A stretch of DNA of 64,000 bases from JADMJV01 sp964649085 (GCA_964649085.1 CAZYPN010000017.1:51393-115392), one strand, 5' to 3'; counted from the stretch's first letter, positions 26,204 to 35,825 are shown. The notes: generated by a model not told the origin, from the letters alone. Numbers and translations: made by a program.

Positions 26204-28024
26204 ATGTCTAAAGTCGTGGGTATCGATCTCGGCACCACCAACTCGGTGGTGGCCATCCTGGAGGGCGGCAAGCCCACCGTTATCGCCAATTCGGAAGGAT
26301 CCCGTACCACCCCCTCGGTGGTAGGATTCTCCAAGTCAGACGAGCGCCTGGTCGGCGAACTGGCCAAGCGCCAGGCCGTCAGCGCGCCCGACCTGACCGT
26401 CAAGTCCATCAAACGCCACATGGGCACCGACTACCGCGTGCAAATCGGCGACAAGCGCTTCTCTCCCGAGGAGATCTCCTCGATGATTCTGCAGAAGCTC
26501 AAAGCCGACGCCGAAGCCTACCTGGGTGAGAAGGTCACGCAGGCGGTCATCACCGTGCCCGCCTACTTCAACGACTCGGAGCGTCAGGCCACCAAGAACG
26601 CCGGCACCATTGCCGGTCTGGAAGTGCTGCGCATCATCAACGAGCCCACCGCTGCGGCCCTGGCCTACGGGCTGGATAAGCAACACGAGAACATGACCGT
26701 GGTCGTGTTCGACCTGGGCGGCGGAACCTTCGACGTCTCGGTGCTCGAGATCGGTGACGGCGTCTTCGAAGTCAAGTCAACCGCCGGCGACACCCACCTG
26801 GGTGGCGACGACTGGGACGAGCGCGTGATGAAATACGTGGCCGAAGAGTTCAAAAAGGAACACGGCATCGACTTGTTGCAAGACAAATTCGCCGCCCAGC
26901 GACTGCGCGACCAGGCTGAGAAAGCCAAGATTGAGCTGTCGCAGAAGTTCCAGACCAACATCAACCTGCCTTTCATCACGGCCGATGCCTCGGGACCGAA
27001 GCACCTTGACGTAGACCTCTCGCGGGCCAAGTTCGAAGAACTGACCGCCGACCTGCTCAAGCGCTGCGAAGGCCCCTGCCGTCGCGCCATCGATGACGCC
27101 AAGCTGAAGCTGGAAGAAATCGACCGCGTGCTGCTGGTAGGTGGTTCGACCCGTATGCCGGCAATCACCGACTTGGTGAAGCGTCTCTTCGGCAAAGAGC
27201 CCTCCAAGGACATCAACCCCGACGAGTGCGTCGCCCTCGGCGCAGCCGTCCAGGGCGCGGTGCTCTCGGGCGAAGTCAAGAACGTGGTGCTGGTCGACGT
27301 CACCCCGCTGACCCTGGGCATCGAAACCCTGGGCGGTGTGATGACCAAGCTCATCCCGCGCAACACGGCCATCCCCAGCAAGAAGTCCGAGACCTTCACC
27401 ACCGCTGCCGATATGCAGACCAGCGTGGAAGTTCACGTGCTTCAGGGTGAGCGTGAGTTCGCCAAGGACAACAAGTCGCTGGGGACCTTCATCCTGCGCG
27501 ACCTGCCCCCGGCTCCTCGCGGCGTGCCCCAGATCGAAGTAACCTTCGAACTGGACTCCAACGGCATCTTGAACGTATCGGCCAAGGACAAGGCCAGCGG
27601 CAAGAGCCAGCGCATCACCATCACCGCCAGCACCAACCTGGACAAAGGCGACATCGACAAGATGGTCAAAGACGCCGAAGCCTATGCCTCGGATGACAAA
27701 AAACGTCGCGAAACGGTGGAACTGAAAAATCAGGCCGATAGCCTGATTTACCAGACCGACAAGACGGTCAAGGAGTTCGGCGACAAAATTGCCGCCGACG
27801 CCAAGGCCAAAATCGAATCGGCCCAAGAACAGCTCAAGAAGCTGGTCGAGAACGAAACCTTCGACCACGCCGAAGTGCGCAGTTCGATGGAAAACCTCCA
27901 ACAGGCCATCATGGCCGCCACCTCGGCAATGTATGGACAGGAGGGCGACGAGAAGGCCGAAGGCAGCCAGCAAGGCCCGGTTGAGGGCGAAGTTGTAGAC
28001 GCCGAGTTCGAAGTCAAGGACTAA
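26204..28024 (+). CDS. dnaK: molecular chaperone DnaK (Hsp70)
   Basis: A complete 606-residue Hsp70. The ATPase domain has GIDLGTTNSVVAI, VFDLGGGTFDVS and VLLVGGSTRMPAI. The substrate domain has LTLGIETLGGVMTKLIPRNT, and the C-terminal helical lid ends GEVVDAEFEVKD. Follows grpE by 24 bp with an AAGGAGG ribosome site. Length and every signature are normal. Confidence 0.98.
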   Translation: MSKVVGIDLGTTNSVVAILEGGKPTVIANSEGSRTTPSVVGFSKSDERLVGELAKRQAVSAPDLTVKSIKRHMGTDYRVQIGDKRFSPEEISSMILQKLKADAEAYLGEKVTQAVITVPAYFNDSERQATKNAGTIAGLEVLRIINEPTAAALAYGLDKQHENMTVVVFDLGGGTFDVSVLEIGDGVFEVKSTAGDTHLGGDDWDERVMKYVAEEFKKEHGIDLLQDKFAAQRLRDQAEKAKIELSQKFQTNINLPFITADASGPKHLDVDLSRAKFEELTADLLKRCEGPCRRAIDDAKLKLEEIDRVLLVGGSTRMPAITDLVKRLFGKEPSKDINPDECVALGAAVQGAVLSGEVKNVVLVDVTPLTLGIETLGGVMTKLIPRNTAIPSKKSETFTTAADMQTSVEVHVLQGEREFAKDNKSLGTFILRDLPPAPRGVPQIEVTFELDSNGILNVSAKDKASGKSQRITITASTNLDKGDIDKMVKDAEAYASDDKKRRETVELKNQADSLIYQTDKTVKEFGDKIAADAKAKIESAQEQLKKLVENETFDHAEVRSSMENLQQAIMAATSAMYGQEGDEKAEGSQQGPVEGEVVDAEFEVKD

Positions 28025-28045
28025 ATCGGTCCCGCGGAGTTCTGG

Positions 28046-28083
28046 GCCCGCCTGACGAGTTTCGGCTCGTCGGCGGGCTTTCC
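28046..28083 (+). terminator. hairpin between dnaK and dnaJ
   Basis: GCCCGCC-T-GACGAG pairs with CTCGTC-GGCGGGC (13 bp, one bulge), followed by only three T. It could be a partial terminator or a processing/stability hairpin that lowers dnaJ expression relative to dnaK. Confidence 0.6.
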
Positions 28084-28103
28084 AGTGTAAGGAGGTCTGC
28101 CCT

Positions 28104-29063
28104 ATGGATTTCAAAGACTACTACAAAACCCTCGGCGTCAACAAAAGCGCCACCGAAAAAGAGATCAAGCAGGCCTACCGCCGTTTGGCGCGGGAGAACC
28201 ACCCCGACGTCAATCCCGGCGACAAGAACGCCGAGCGAAGATTTCAGGAAATCAACGAAGCCTACGAGGTGCTCTCCGACGCCGAGAACCGCAAAAAATA
28301 TGACCAGTTGGGCTCGAACTGGCGCCAGGCGGGGGCCCGCCGAGGGCCGGGCGGCGGCCAGGAAGTTCACTTCGACTTTGGCGATCTCTTTGGCGGCGGG
28401 GGCGGCAACGAGGGCATGGGAGGCAGCGGCTTCTCCAGCTTCTTCGAACGCTTCTTTGGGGGTGGCGGTCGAGGTCCGAGTGCCTCGTCCGCTTCACAGC
28501 CGCCGGCCAGCGTGGAGGTCGAAGTCAGCCTGGCCGAGGCCTATCAGGGCACGGTGCGCAAGCTCGAACTCTCTTCCCCCCAACCATGTCCCAATTGCCG
28601 CGGCAACGGCGTGGCAGGCAACGGCATCTGCCCGGTGTGTCGCGGGGCCGGTCGCCAGTCGGGCACTCGCCAGTTCGAAGTGAAGATTCCGGCCGGCGTG
28701 ACCCACGGCAGCAAGGTCAAAGCCAGTGGGGTGAGCATTCAGATCAACCTCAAACCCGACCCAGACTACGAGGTAAAGGGTCGCGACCTGATTCGCAAGG
28801 TGCCGGTCGACCTCTATGCGGCCGTGCTGGGCAGCGAAATACAATTTCGCACCCCGCTGGGCAAGGAAGTCACCTTAAAAATACCCGCCGAATCGCAGAA
28901 TGGGCGCAGCTTCCGCCTCAGCGGGCAGGGCCTCCCGGGAGCCTCCGGCAAGCCGGCGGGCGACCTTTATGTCAAGTTGGAGGTTACCTTGCCCACCAAA
29001 TTGACGGCCCGTGAAAAGGAGCTGTTTGAAGAGTTGGCGGCCCTGCGTCGCTCGAACCCCTAA
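28104..29063 (+). CDS. dnaJ: J-domain protein with half zinc finger (DnaJ/CbpA intermediate)
   Basis: A 319-residue Hsp40. The J domain has the catalytic HPD (ARENHPDVNPGD) and is followed by a Gly/Phe-rich linker (FDFGDLFGGGGG). Only two CxxCxGxG elements occur (CPNCRGNG and CPVCRGAG), giving one zinc site where classical DnaJ has two, and CbpA has none. C-terminal client-binding domains follow (VPVDLYAAVLGSEIQFRTPLG). Third gene of the chaperone operon. It converges with DUF4256 with a 4-bp overlap. Confidence 0.93.
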   Translation: MDFKDYYKTLGVNKSATEKEIKQAYRRLARENHPDVNPGDKNAERRFQEINEAYEVLSDAENRKKYDQLGSNWRQAGARRGPGGGQEVHFDFGDLFGGGGGNEGMGGSGFSSFFERFFGGGGRGPSASSASQPPASVEVEVSLAEAYQGTVRKLELSSPQPCPNCRGNGVAGNGICPVCRGAGRQSGTRQFEVKIPAGVTHGSKVKASGVSIQINLKPDPDYEVKGRDLIRKVPVDLYAAVLGSEIQFRTPLGKEVTLKIPAESQNGRSFRLSGQGLPGASGKPAGDLYVKLEVTLPTKLTAREKELFEELAALRRSNP

Positions 29064-29739
29064 ATCTGCAGAAAACCGCGAAAGCCGCGGGCAGCGTAGT
29101 AGGACTGGGCCCCATTGTGATAGATGAAGACCGTCCCGTAGCGCCGGTCGCCAAAAAGAGCCCCACCGAGCCGGCGGATTTCGGCCGGAGTGCGGAGCCA
29201 GCTGGAGGTTTTGCAGTCGAAGCTGCCCAGGGTCTGGAGATGACGATATTGGTCCTCGTCGAGCAACTCCAGGCCCATCTCGGCGGCCCGCTCCACGGCG
29301 CTATGAACCGGTTTGTGTTCCTTGCGCTCGCTCAGGGCCTGAGCGTCATAACACAGACTGCGACGGCCGGCGGGCGACTCGGGAGAACAATCGATATAGA
29401 GCCACTGGTCATCGACGCACACAAGGTCTGGCTGTCCGCCGCTGTTCTCCATCTCCCCAAGGGTGCGGACTCGGTTAGGCCTGGCCAACAAGCGTTCTCG
29501 AACGGCATCCCACGGAANNNNNNNNNNNNNNNNNNNNNNNNNNNNNNNNNNNNNNNNNNNNNNNNNNNNNNNNNNNNNNNNNNNNNNNNNNNNNNNNNNN
29601 NNNNNNNNNNNNNNNNNGTGCGGACTCGGTTAGGCCTGGCCAACAAGCGTTCTCGAACGGCATCCCACGGAAGGTCCGGGTGCCGTTCCGGATGCTGCTC
29701 GAACCGGGTGGCAAGAGTTTTCAAGAGTGCTTCGTCCAT
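29060..29739 (-). CDS. DUF4256 protein, split by an assembly gap
   Basis: The N-terminal part (DEALLKTLATRFEQHPERHP) and the C-terminal part (LGEMENSGGQPDLV, DCSPESPAGRRSLCYD, FDCKTSSWLRTPAEIRRLGG, YHNGAQSYYAARGFRG) lie in different frames either side of 100 N. Removing the N run and one of the two 55-bp flanking copies (155 bp) joins them into one 174-residue frame with the full DUF4256 pattern. The interruption is therefore an assembly artefact, not a pseudogene. The function of DUF4256 is unknown. Confidence 0.85.
29463..29672. other. assembly gap 1: 100 N with 55-bp duplicated flanks
   Basis: 29463-29517 and 29618-29672 are identical over 55 bp and flank 100 N (29518-29617). The unit is present once in the restored DUF4256 gene. 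Confidence 0.95.
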
Positions 29740-29802
29740 GCTGGCAGGCTAAAGCCAACAGGAGATTGTGTCAACGCCGCTTGACCGTCCAGGCCAATTC
29801 TC

Positions 29803-29877
29803 AAGGTTCTTTCCTGATTGGCGCCTTGTAACCCAACTCCATCCTGGATTGTGCGAGTAAGACTTACGAGAATTGTC
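29803..29877 (-). repeat. ~75-bp inverted repeat, left copy
   Basis: The reverse complement matches 35748-35825 at roughly 80% identity, with the perfect core AGTTGGGTTACAAGGCG and a shared CAATTCTCGTAAGT. The copies are about 5.9 kb apart in opposite orientation. Confidence 0.75.
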
Positions 29878-29914
29878 TATGCCCCATCTATGAACCCGGA
29901 GATAGACTCGAGCC

Positions 29915-30415
29915 ATGAACATTTCGAGTCATTGCCAATTGGCCCAGGCCTATACCTATTACAAGCGAGGGGGTTCTCTGGAAATCCCGCCCCCCCGGAC
30001 CTTCCAGGACGTCTGCCTGCTTGACGAACGCAGCGAGCTTCTGGCACGGGTGAGAGACTTGCCAGAGCGAGTCCGATGCCAGGTCGACAAAGTAGTGGTG
30101 CTGGACAATCAACCCGGTCAGGACCGTAACCCCAGCCCAAAGGTCCTGGCCGTCTACAGCCCGGGGGGACTGGCCGCCATGGTCGACAATACCTCCTCGG
30201 CCGGTCGGGTGGGCATCCAGCACTATCCCGACTCCACCTTCTACGCACGGGAAAGCCCCGATACCGGCGGACCCGTTGAATACCTCATCGCCACGCGTAA
30301 TGGCCCACAGGTGGAGATCCTCAAATACCGCGACCTGGGCAGCATGGTCGATGTCTCGCGACACCTGGGTTCACTGCCAGAGGACCTCACGATGCGCGAA
30401 TGGCTGCTGACCTGA
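29915..30415 (+). CDS. hypothetical protein
   Basis: A 166-residue protein without signal peptide or recognised domain. The second half is strand-rich (EYLIATRNGPQVEILKYRDLG). It is the first gene inside the segment framed by the inverted repeats, about 40 bp from the left copy. No good ribosome site is seen before ATG 29915. It converges with the next gene 4 bp downstream. Confidence 0.5.
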   Translation: MNISSHCQLAQAYTYYKRGGSLEIPPPRTFQDVCLLDERSELLARVRDLPERVRCQVDKVVVLDNQPGQDRNPSPKVLAVYSPGGLAAMVDNTSSAGRVGIQHYPDSTFYARESPDTGGPVEYLIATRNGPQVEILKYRDLGSMVDVSRHLGSLPEDLTMREWLLT

Positions 30416-30419
30416 CGGG

Positions 30420-31973
30420 CTAGCGGGGCCCGCGACTGTTCAAACAGCGAATGGCCCGATTACGAAGTCCTTCCAGGGCCAGAGTCGTCTCGCTGTAGCT
30501 AGGTGGAAGCTGAAGCACTGCCCTTTCAACAAAGTCCCGCCAAAATTCGGCGTCGCGCTCCACCTGACGCCAGGCAAATCGACGGGCCAGTGCCGCATCG
30601 GCCTCGCGCAGCGACATGGGCAGATCGTCATCGCCACAGGGCAGGAATGAAAACCAGAGTTCCTTGTCGGCTGGGAGCTGCTGCTCACCGGTAGCTCGAA
30701 TGCCAAGGCAGGTCATCCAGTGGCGCCTTTGCTCGTAGTTCTGTCCGGCGGCCAGATCGATGAGCCGTTCACTCTCCTGCCACAGCGGCGGTTCCAGTTG
30801 GCCCTCCGCCATGGCCTGCAGCAAAAAACCCGCTGCCCGGCTGGCCGTAGGCGGGTCGAGCTCGGGCAGCAACGATTGGCAGGCCTGGGCAAATATCGAG
30901 TGAAATCCTGAGCCTGCCGCCTCAGGTCTGCTTAAACACCAGTCCAGAACGCGCTTGTGCACCTTGAGAATCAGTTCCTCTCGGCCCTGCAGCTTCCAAC
31001 GCACCAGCAGCGCCCGCATGAGGTCGAGCCAAAGGCGATCGCTCCAATCGGGTCGCATGCGCCTCTGAATCAGGTTCTCCAGTCGGTCGCGCACCTGCTC
31101 GAGAACCTGCACATAGGTCTCGTCGCGCACCAGGGCCTGATAGCTGGCGTCGAGGCGCAGCGGCGCCTGGATGGCAACAAAGAATCCGGGAAAACCCAGA
31201 TTGGCGGGGTCGTCTACAAAGGTCAGGCCGTCCACCAGCCATTCCAAACCCGTAATCAGCCCCCCCAAATTCACGCGCATCGTATAATCGCCGGGGCTCT
31301 GAAAGGTATCGGGGGTTCGCCAGCCTGAGGGAGAGGGATAATGGGGATGTTCGTAAAGCTCCTGGATGGGCGCTGCGGGAAAGGGGGGGCGTTTCTGTGC
31401 CGCATCCTGCCACAACCAGGTGAGATCCGAATGTTTGAGCCGACTGCGGAGATTTTCAAGATTCGGCGGCTCGGGGGCCTCCAGACCCAGACGCGCCTTC
31501 CAGCCCGTCCGCTGAATTTCCAGCTGCAATCCCGTTGACGGCGAAACCCTGGTCCAGCAGATGGAATCAAGCAAGACTTTACCCCGCCACTGACCGACTT
31601 GAAGAGAGACCTCATTCTGTTCGCGCAGTGCTGCGGCAACGCCTAAAGCCAGGTGGCGCAATCCCTGATGGTGGTTGGAGAAGGCATACTGGAAGAGACA
31701 TTCCAGCTGGGTTTTGGTGGGATGTTGCCCGCCCTCCCAACGCACCACAACGCGAGGGCCTCGACAGACCACGACCCATTGCGAAGTGCCCAGATAGACT
31801 GCACTGACAACCAGCGGAAGACAGTAACTACCCGCGCCTGCCAGCTGAAACTGGCGCAATTTCCGTAGCGCCTCTTGCGGATCCAGTTGAAAGGTACCCG
31901 AGGAATCCTTGTGGCCCTCTCCCAGCAAATCGGCCAACACCTGATCGAGAGTTGTAACCGGCTCCATCTTCAT
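30420..31973 (-). CDS. hypothetical protein
   Basis: A 517-residue protein from the ATG at 31973 (MKMEPVTTLDQVL); the frame is open further upstream, but that part overlaps the TPR gene and is Ala/Ser/Arg junk-like. Mixed alpha/beta N-terminal half (LVVSAVYLGTSQWVVVCRG), helical C-terminal half rich in Leu, Trp and Arg. No family is recognised. It is 35 bp downstream of the TPR gene on the same strand, so the two are likely one operon. Confidence 0.6.
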   Translation of the reverse strand: MKMEPVTTLDQVLADLLGEGHKDSSGTFQLDPQEALRKLRQFQLAGAGSYCLPLVVSAVYLGTSQWVVVCRGPRVVVRWEGGQHPTKTQLECLFQYAFSNHHQGLRHLALGVAAALREQNEVSLQVGQWRGKVLLDSICWTRVSPSTGLQLEIQRTGWKARLGLEAPEPPNLENLRSRLKHSDLTWLWQDAAQKRPPFPAAPIQELYEHPHYPSPSGWRTPDTFQSPGDYTMRVNLGGLITGLEWLVDGLTFVDDPANLGFPGFFVAIQAPLRLDASYQALVRDETYVQVLEQVRDRLENLIQRRMRPDWSDRLWLDLMRALLVRWKLQGREELILKVHKRVLDWCLSRPEAAGSGFHSIFAQACQSLLPELDPPTASRAAGFLLQAMAEGQLEPPLWQESERLIDLAAGQNYEQRRHWMTCLGIRATGEQQLPADKELWFSFLPCGDDDLPMSLREADAALARRFAWRQVERDAEFWRDFVERAVLQLPPSYSETTLALEGLRNRAIRCLNSRGPR

Positions 31974-32008
31974 CTGCGAAAGTGCTTCGTCTGAAGGAGG
32001 CAAGCTCC

Positions 32009-33343
32009 CTAGATAGACTGCAGCAACCAACGGGCCATGGCCGAGCTGACCAGACAGCCCCCCACTTCGATGGCTTGCCGAAGTCGCTCGGGCTGACCCG
32101 AAAAACCGCCCAGCTGGAGCAAAATTCGAGTGCGCAGATGGGGCTCGGGCTGACGCGCCAGTGCCTGCTCGAGCAATTCCCGGCTTGCCTCGCCCTGGCC
32201 AAGTTCCTGCAGAGCCCTTGCCTGATGAAAAAGCCCGTGGGGCAGAGGGCGATGAGTCGCCCATTGACGGGCCAGCGAGAGCCGATCTTGAGGCGGCATT
32301 CCTCCATCCTCCAGCTGACGCCAGACGGCCCAATCGCGGGTCTCCAGTCGGCGACTCTTCAGCTGCCCTGCAAACCAGAGGTTCGAGCGCACGTGAAAAT
32401 AGCCAGGGGCCCTCTGTTCACTGGCTTCCAAATGGGCCACGGCCTGGGCAAATCGACCCTCGTCGAGTGCGATCAGGCCCAACAACATGTGGGGTTCAGG
32501 GTCGTAGCTATCAGCAGCGCAGGCACGCTGCAATTCTTCTTCAGCGGCCTTACTCTGTCCCTGAGCGGCCAGTTCGCGGCCCCGCTGCGCCAGCACGCGA
32601 GCGGGATATAGAGTGATGCGGTTGCGCTGAAACGAAGCGCTGACCCGTCCATCTCGCCGAGCCGGCAACTGGTCGAGTTCATGGACAACGTCGTCAACAT
32701 GCAACACCACCCGCAGCAACGGCTCGTGACAAACCCTGTCAGCCCTCTCCCGCCATCCCTGGAGACGTGCCCAATCGGCTGCTTCCTGGCGGCGGTCCTG
32801 ATAGCGCAGCAGCTCGTAGTAACTCTCGGCGTAGGTGTGCAGCCCCTGTTGATCTCGCAGTTGTTCACAGCATTGCAGGCACTCCTTCAAAAAGCACGAT
32901 GCGCCTTCGAAATCGCGTTCAAAGAAATGCAGCTGAGCGAGGTCGCCGAGCACAAATACCCGCAGAGCGTGGTCGCTGGCCAGTTCTTGCTGCAACTCGA
33001 CCAGCAACGCTCGAGCCCCTGTCAGGTCGAGCTGACGCACGCGATCGCGCGCATCCTGAAGGCGCTGCTCGGGGGTAGGAGTGCCGAACATCTGCAAAAA
33101 TCGACGGTCTCCCAATTCATCCTGAAAAGCCTGAGCGACACGGCGAAGATCGGTGGCCAAAGCTCGGGCTTGTTGCGGATCGGCCTGCAAAGCGATCAGC
33201 TCACTCGCCCATCCGGGCCAGGCTTTCCAGGCGGCCTGATGGTGCTGGCGACAGAGCTTGCGCAAACGGGCCTCATCACCACCCCGAGCCGCCGCCAAAA
33301 AGATCGGCTTCAGGTCGTCGTTAGAGCGAAGAAAAGAGAACAT
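32009..33343 (-). CDS. TPR-like helical repeat protein
   Basis: A 444-residue helical protein with tetratricopeptide-like pairs: the segment around ELAAQGQSKAAEEELQRACA, then PEPHMLLGLIALDEGRFAQA, then FHQARALQELGQGEASREL. Such repeats mediate protein contacts. ATG 33343 (MFSFLRSNDDL) is preferred; it shares the palindromic CATG with the divergent glycosyltransferase start. It is followed 35 bp downstream by the hypothetical gene, its likely partner. Confidence 0.7.
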   Translation of the reverse strand: MFSFLRSNDDLKPIFLAAARGGDEARLRKLCRQHHQAAWKAWPGWASELIALQADPQQARALATDLRRVAQAFQDELGDRRFLQMFGTPTPEQRLQDARDRVRQLDLTGARALLVELQQELASDHALRVFVLGDLAQLHFFERDFEGASCFLKECLQCCEQLRDQQGLHTYAESYYELLRYQDRRQEAADWARLQGWRERADRVCHEPLLRVVLHVDDVVHELDQLPARRDGRVSASFQRNRITLYPARVLAQRGRELAAQGQSKAAEEELQRACAADSYDPEPHMLLGLIALDEGRFAQAVAHLEASEQRAPGYFHVRSNLWFAGQLKSRRLETRDWAVWRQLEDGGMPPQDRLSLARQWATHRPLPHGLFHQARALQELGQGEASRELLEQALARQPEPHLRTRILLQLGGFSGQPERLRQAIEVGGCLVSSAMARWLLQSI

Positions 33344-34541
33344 GGCTGAGGGTGTTCGCTTCCTGACCGACGCTGGCCCTGCTGAAGGAACAGGGGCCTT
33401 TGCTCGGAAGCAGCTAGCCTTGTCTGCTCGAAAAGCACTGATTGTCACAGGAAAGTTCGCCCCCCACGCGGGTGGCACGGCCGTGGTATGGACCGAATGG
33501 TGTCGCTGCTGGCCAGCCCGGGACATCCAGGTGGTGGCACCGCGAATTCCTCATTGCCAGGAGTTTGATCGCCGCCAGCCCTATTCCATTGTGCGGGTGG
33601 CCTACCCCGACGTTCCCAAGCTTCGCATGCCGGCACTTTGGAGCTTGCTGGGCATTCGGGCCCTCCAGCTGATCGTGAAGCAACGTCCCCAGGTCCTGCA
33701 TCTGCAGCATGTCTTTGAGAACGGGCCCTGGGGCCTGCTGTGCAAACGCACGCTGGGGATCCCCTATTGGGTTCACACCTACGGCGAGGAATTAACCCTG
33801 GTGCGACGCCACCCCTGGCTGAAACAACTGGTGCGAAGGGTGCTGGCGGAGGCAGCAGGAATCAGCACCATCAGCCACTACACCCTGGACCTTTTGGAAC
33901 ACTTTGGTGTTTCTCGTGATCGTTGCTTGCTGGTGCATCCCGGCGTCGAATGGCAGCGTTTCCAGGAACGACCTCCCCTGCACCTGAAACTGCCAGCGGG
34001 TCGACGTCTTTTGACCCTGGGCCGACTGATGGAGCGCAAAGGGCAGGATACCATGATCGAAGTGTTGCCCTCGCTGCTGGAGGAGTTTCCCGACCTGCAT
34101 TATCTTATCGGGGGAGTGGGTCCCTACGAGGGACGTTTACGAGCCCTGGCCAAGGCCAGCCCGGCCCGCGACCGCATTCATTTTCTGGGTCGGGTAGACG
34201 ACGACCAGCTGGTTCCCCTGCTGCAATCGTGTGATATCTTCGCCCATCCCAATCGTGTCACCGCCCAGGGCGATGTCGAGGGCTTTGGGATCGTCTTCCT
34301 CGAGGCCTCGGCCTGTGGCATTCCGGTAGTAGGTGGGCGAAGCGGTGGCACGGTCGACGCCGTCAGCGACCAGCACAGCGGCTTCCTCGTGGAAGGCGCC
34401 GAGGAGTTGCGCCAACGTCTGAGCTGGCTGCTGGCTCATCCCGAACAGGCCCGAGCCATGGGTGAGGCCGGACGAACTTGGGCTCGTGGATTCGACTGGA
34501 CAGGTCCTGCCACGCGCATCTGGGAAGCCTCGACCCGATGA
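33342..34541 (+). CDS. family 4 glycosyltransferase
   Basis: A 399-residue GT-B enzyme transferring sugar from a nucleotide donor. The N-terminal acceptor domain begins ALIVTGKFAPHAGGTAVVW. The donor domain has LLTLGRLMERKGQDTMIEV, LIGGVGPYEGRL, IHFLGRVDDDQLVPLLQSCD and the E-x7-E motif EGFGIVFLEASACGIPVVGG. The start may instead be TTG 33420, which would leave a normal promoter gap to the divergent TPR gene. It overlaps the next glycosyltransferase by ATGA. Confidence 0.9.
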   Translation: MAEGVRFLTDAGPAEGTGAFARKQLALSARKALIVTGKFAPHAGGTAVVWTEWCRCWPARDIQVVAPRIPHCQEFDRRQPYSIVRVAYPDVPKLRMPALWSLLGIRALQLIVKQRPQVLHLQHVFENGPWGLLCKRTLGIPYWVHTYGEELTLVRRHPWLKQLVRRVLAEAAGISTISHYTLDLLEHFGVSRDRCLLVHPGVEWQRFQERPPLHLKLPAGRRLLTLGRLMERKGQDTMIEVLPSLLEEFPDLHYLIGGVGPYEGRLRALAKASPARDRIHFLGRVDDDQLVPLLQSCDIFAHPNRVTAQGDVEGFGIVFLEASACGIPVVGGRSGGTVDAVSDQHSGFLVEGAEELRQRLSWLLAHPEQARAMGEAGRTWARGFDWTGPATRIWEASTR

Positions 34542-35686
34542 AAATCGTCCATATCATCACGCGAATGGTAGCCGGTGGCGCTCAGCGCAACACCTTGATG
34601 TGCGCTTTGGAGCAGGCCCAAAGCGGTCATCAGGTCACGCTGATCTCTGGGCTGCAAACCGGCTCCGAGGGGTCGCTGCTCGAGGAAGCCCGCCAGGCAC
34701 CGTTCCAGTTCGTGCAAATGCCGGCCCTGGTACGAGAAGTGGCACCGGCCCAAGATCTCAAAGCTCTGATCCAACTGACGGCCTGGTTGCGCAACAGGCC
34801 TGTGGATATCGTTCATACCCACACCTCCAAGGCCGGCTTGCTAGGTCGCGTGGCGGCCGCTCTGGCCCGTGTGCCTATCGTGGTTCACACCCCCCACGGC
34901 CATGTGTTTCACAGCTATTTTTCACCCCTGAAAACTCGCCTCTTCAAGTTTCTGGAGAAATCTCTGGCTCATGTCACCGACGCCATGGTGATGCTGTCGG
35001 CAGGCGAACTACAGGACCATCTCGACGAGGGCATCTGCCCACCCCAACGGATGTACGTCATTCCCAGCGGGGTGTCTCTGGATGCCTTTCGGCGTTGCCG
35101 ACACGCCCAACTCGAGCGACCCCGTCTGGGTTACATTGGGCGTCTGGCCGACATAAAGGGTCCCCTGGATCTCATCGAAGCGATGAGCCACGTATCTGAA
35201 GAGGTCGAACTCTGGATGGTGGGCGATGGTCCCCAAAGAGAGGAAGTCGAGCGCCGTATTGGCGATTTGAAGTTGGAAAACCGCATTCGTCTGTTGGGCT
35301 GGCAACACGATATCCCACACTATCTGGAGCAAATCGACGTGCTGGTCGTGCCTTCCCACAATGAAGGCATGGGACGGGTCGCCGTCGAGGCGTTGGCCGC
35401 GGGCGTCCCGGTGGTGGCCACTCGGGTAGGCGGATTGGTCGACGTGGTACGCCCGGGGGTCAACGGCGCCCTGGCTCCCGAGAAAGACCCTGCCGGTCTG
35501 GCACGAGCCATCCATTCGGTGCTGGACCATCCCGACCGTGGACGATCTCTTGGAGAGCAGGGGCGCACCTGGGCCGAACAATTTTCCGACGAGGTGATGT
35601 ATCAGCGCCTCGAACTACTCTACGCACGCATGGCCCGGCTCAAGGGCGTCGCCGAGGGGGCTGGCTCCGGTTTGGCCAACCTCTGA
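34538..35686 (+). CDS. family 4 glycosyltransferase
   Basis: A 382-residue GT-B enzyme. It opens KIVHIITRMVAGGAQRNTL and has the acceptor-side VDIVHTHTSKAGLLGRVAA and HTPHGHVFHSYF. The donor side has LGYIGRLADIKGPLDLIEA, WMVGDGPQREEVE, and EGMGRVAVEALAAGVPVVAT with the two Glu. It resembles the WbnK/EpsD type for surface polysaccharide. It overlaps the previous glycosyltransferase (ATGA), so both probably act on one glycan. No flippase or polymerase gene is nearby. Confidence 0.92.
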   Translation: MKIVHIITRMVAGGAQRNTLMCALEQAQSGHQVTLISGLQTGSEGSLLEEARQAPFQFVQMPALVREVAPAQDLKALIQLTAWLRNRPVDIVHTHTSKAGLLGRVAAALARVPIVVHTPHGHVFHSYFSPLKTRLFKFLEKSLAHVTDAMVMLSAGELQDHLDEGICPPQRMYVIPSGVSLDAFRRCRHAQLERPRLGYIGRLADIKGPLDLIEAMSHVSEEVELWMVGDGPQREEVERRIGDLKLENRIRLLGWQHDIPHYLEQIDVLVVPSHNEGMGRVAVEALAAGVPVVATRVGGLVDVVRPGVNGALAPEKDPAGLARAIHSVLDHPDRGRSLGEQGRTWAEQFSDEVMYQRLELLYARMARLKGVAEGAGSGLANL

Positions 35687-35747
35687 AGGATGTTTTCCAA
35701 CAACGACGGGCTTGAGGCCCTGTGGGTCGCTTACGGAGTATGCTTAA

Positions 35748-35825
35748 ACCAATTCTCGTAAGTATTGTCCGCACAAACCCTGAAAAAGTTGGGTTACAAG
35801 GCGGCCAATCAAGACAGAACTTTTT
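35748..35825 (+). repeat. ~75-bp inverted repeat, right copy
   Basis: Opposite-orientation partner of 29803-29877, including AGTTGGGTTACAAGGCG and CCAATCAAGACAGAAC. It lies between the second glycosyltransferase and tpsA. No ORF or transposase is associated. Confidence 0.75.

Noticed and set aside
26777..28114. 445-codon reverse-strand frame in dnaK
   Set aside because: Antisense of dnaK.
33341..33344. Divergent starts sharing CATG as evidence of an unusual shared promoter
   Set aside because: The glycosyltransferase may start at TTG 33420, which leaves an ordinary gap.
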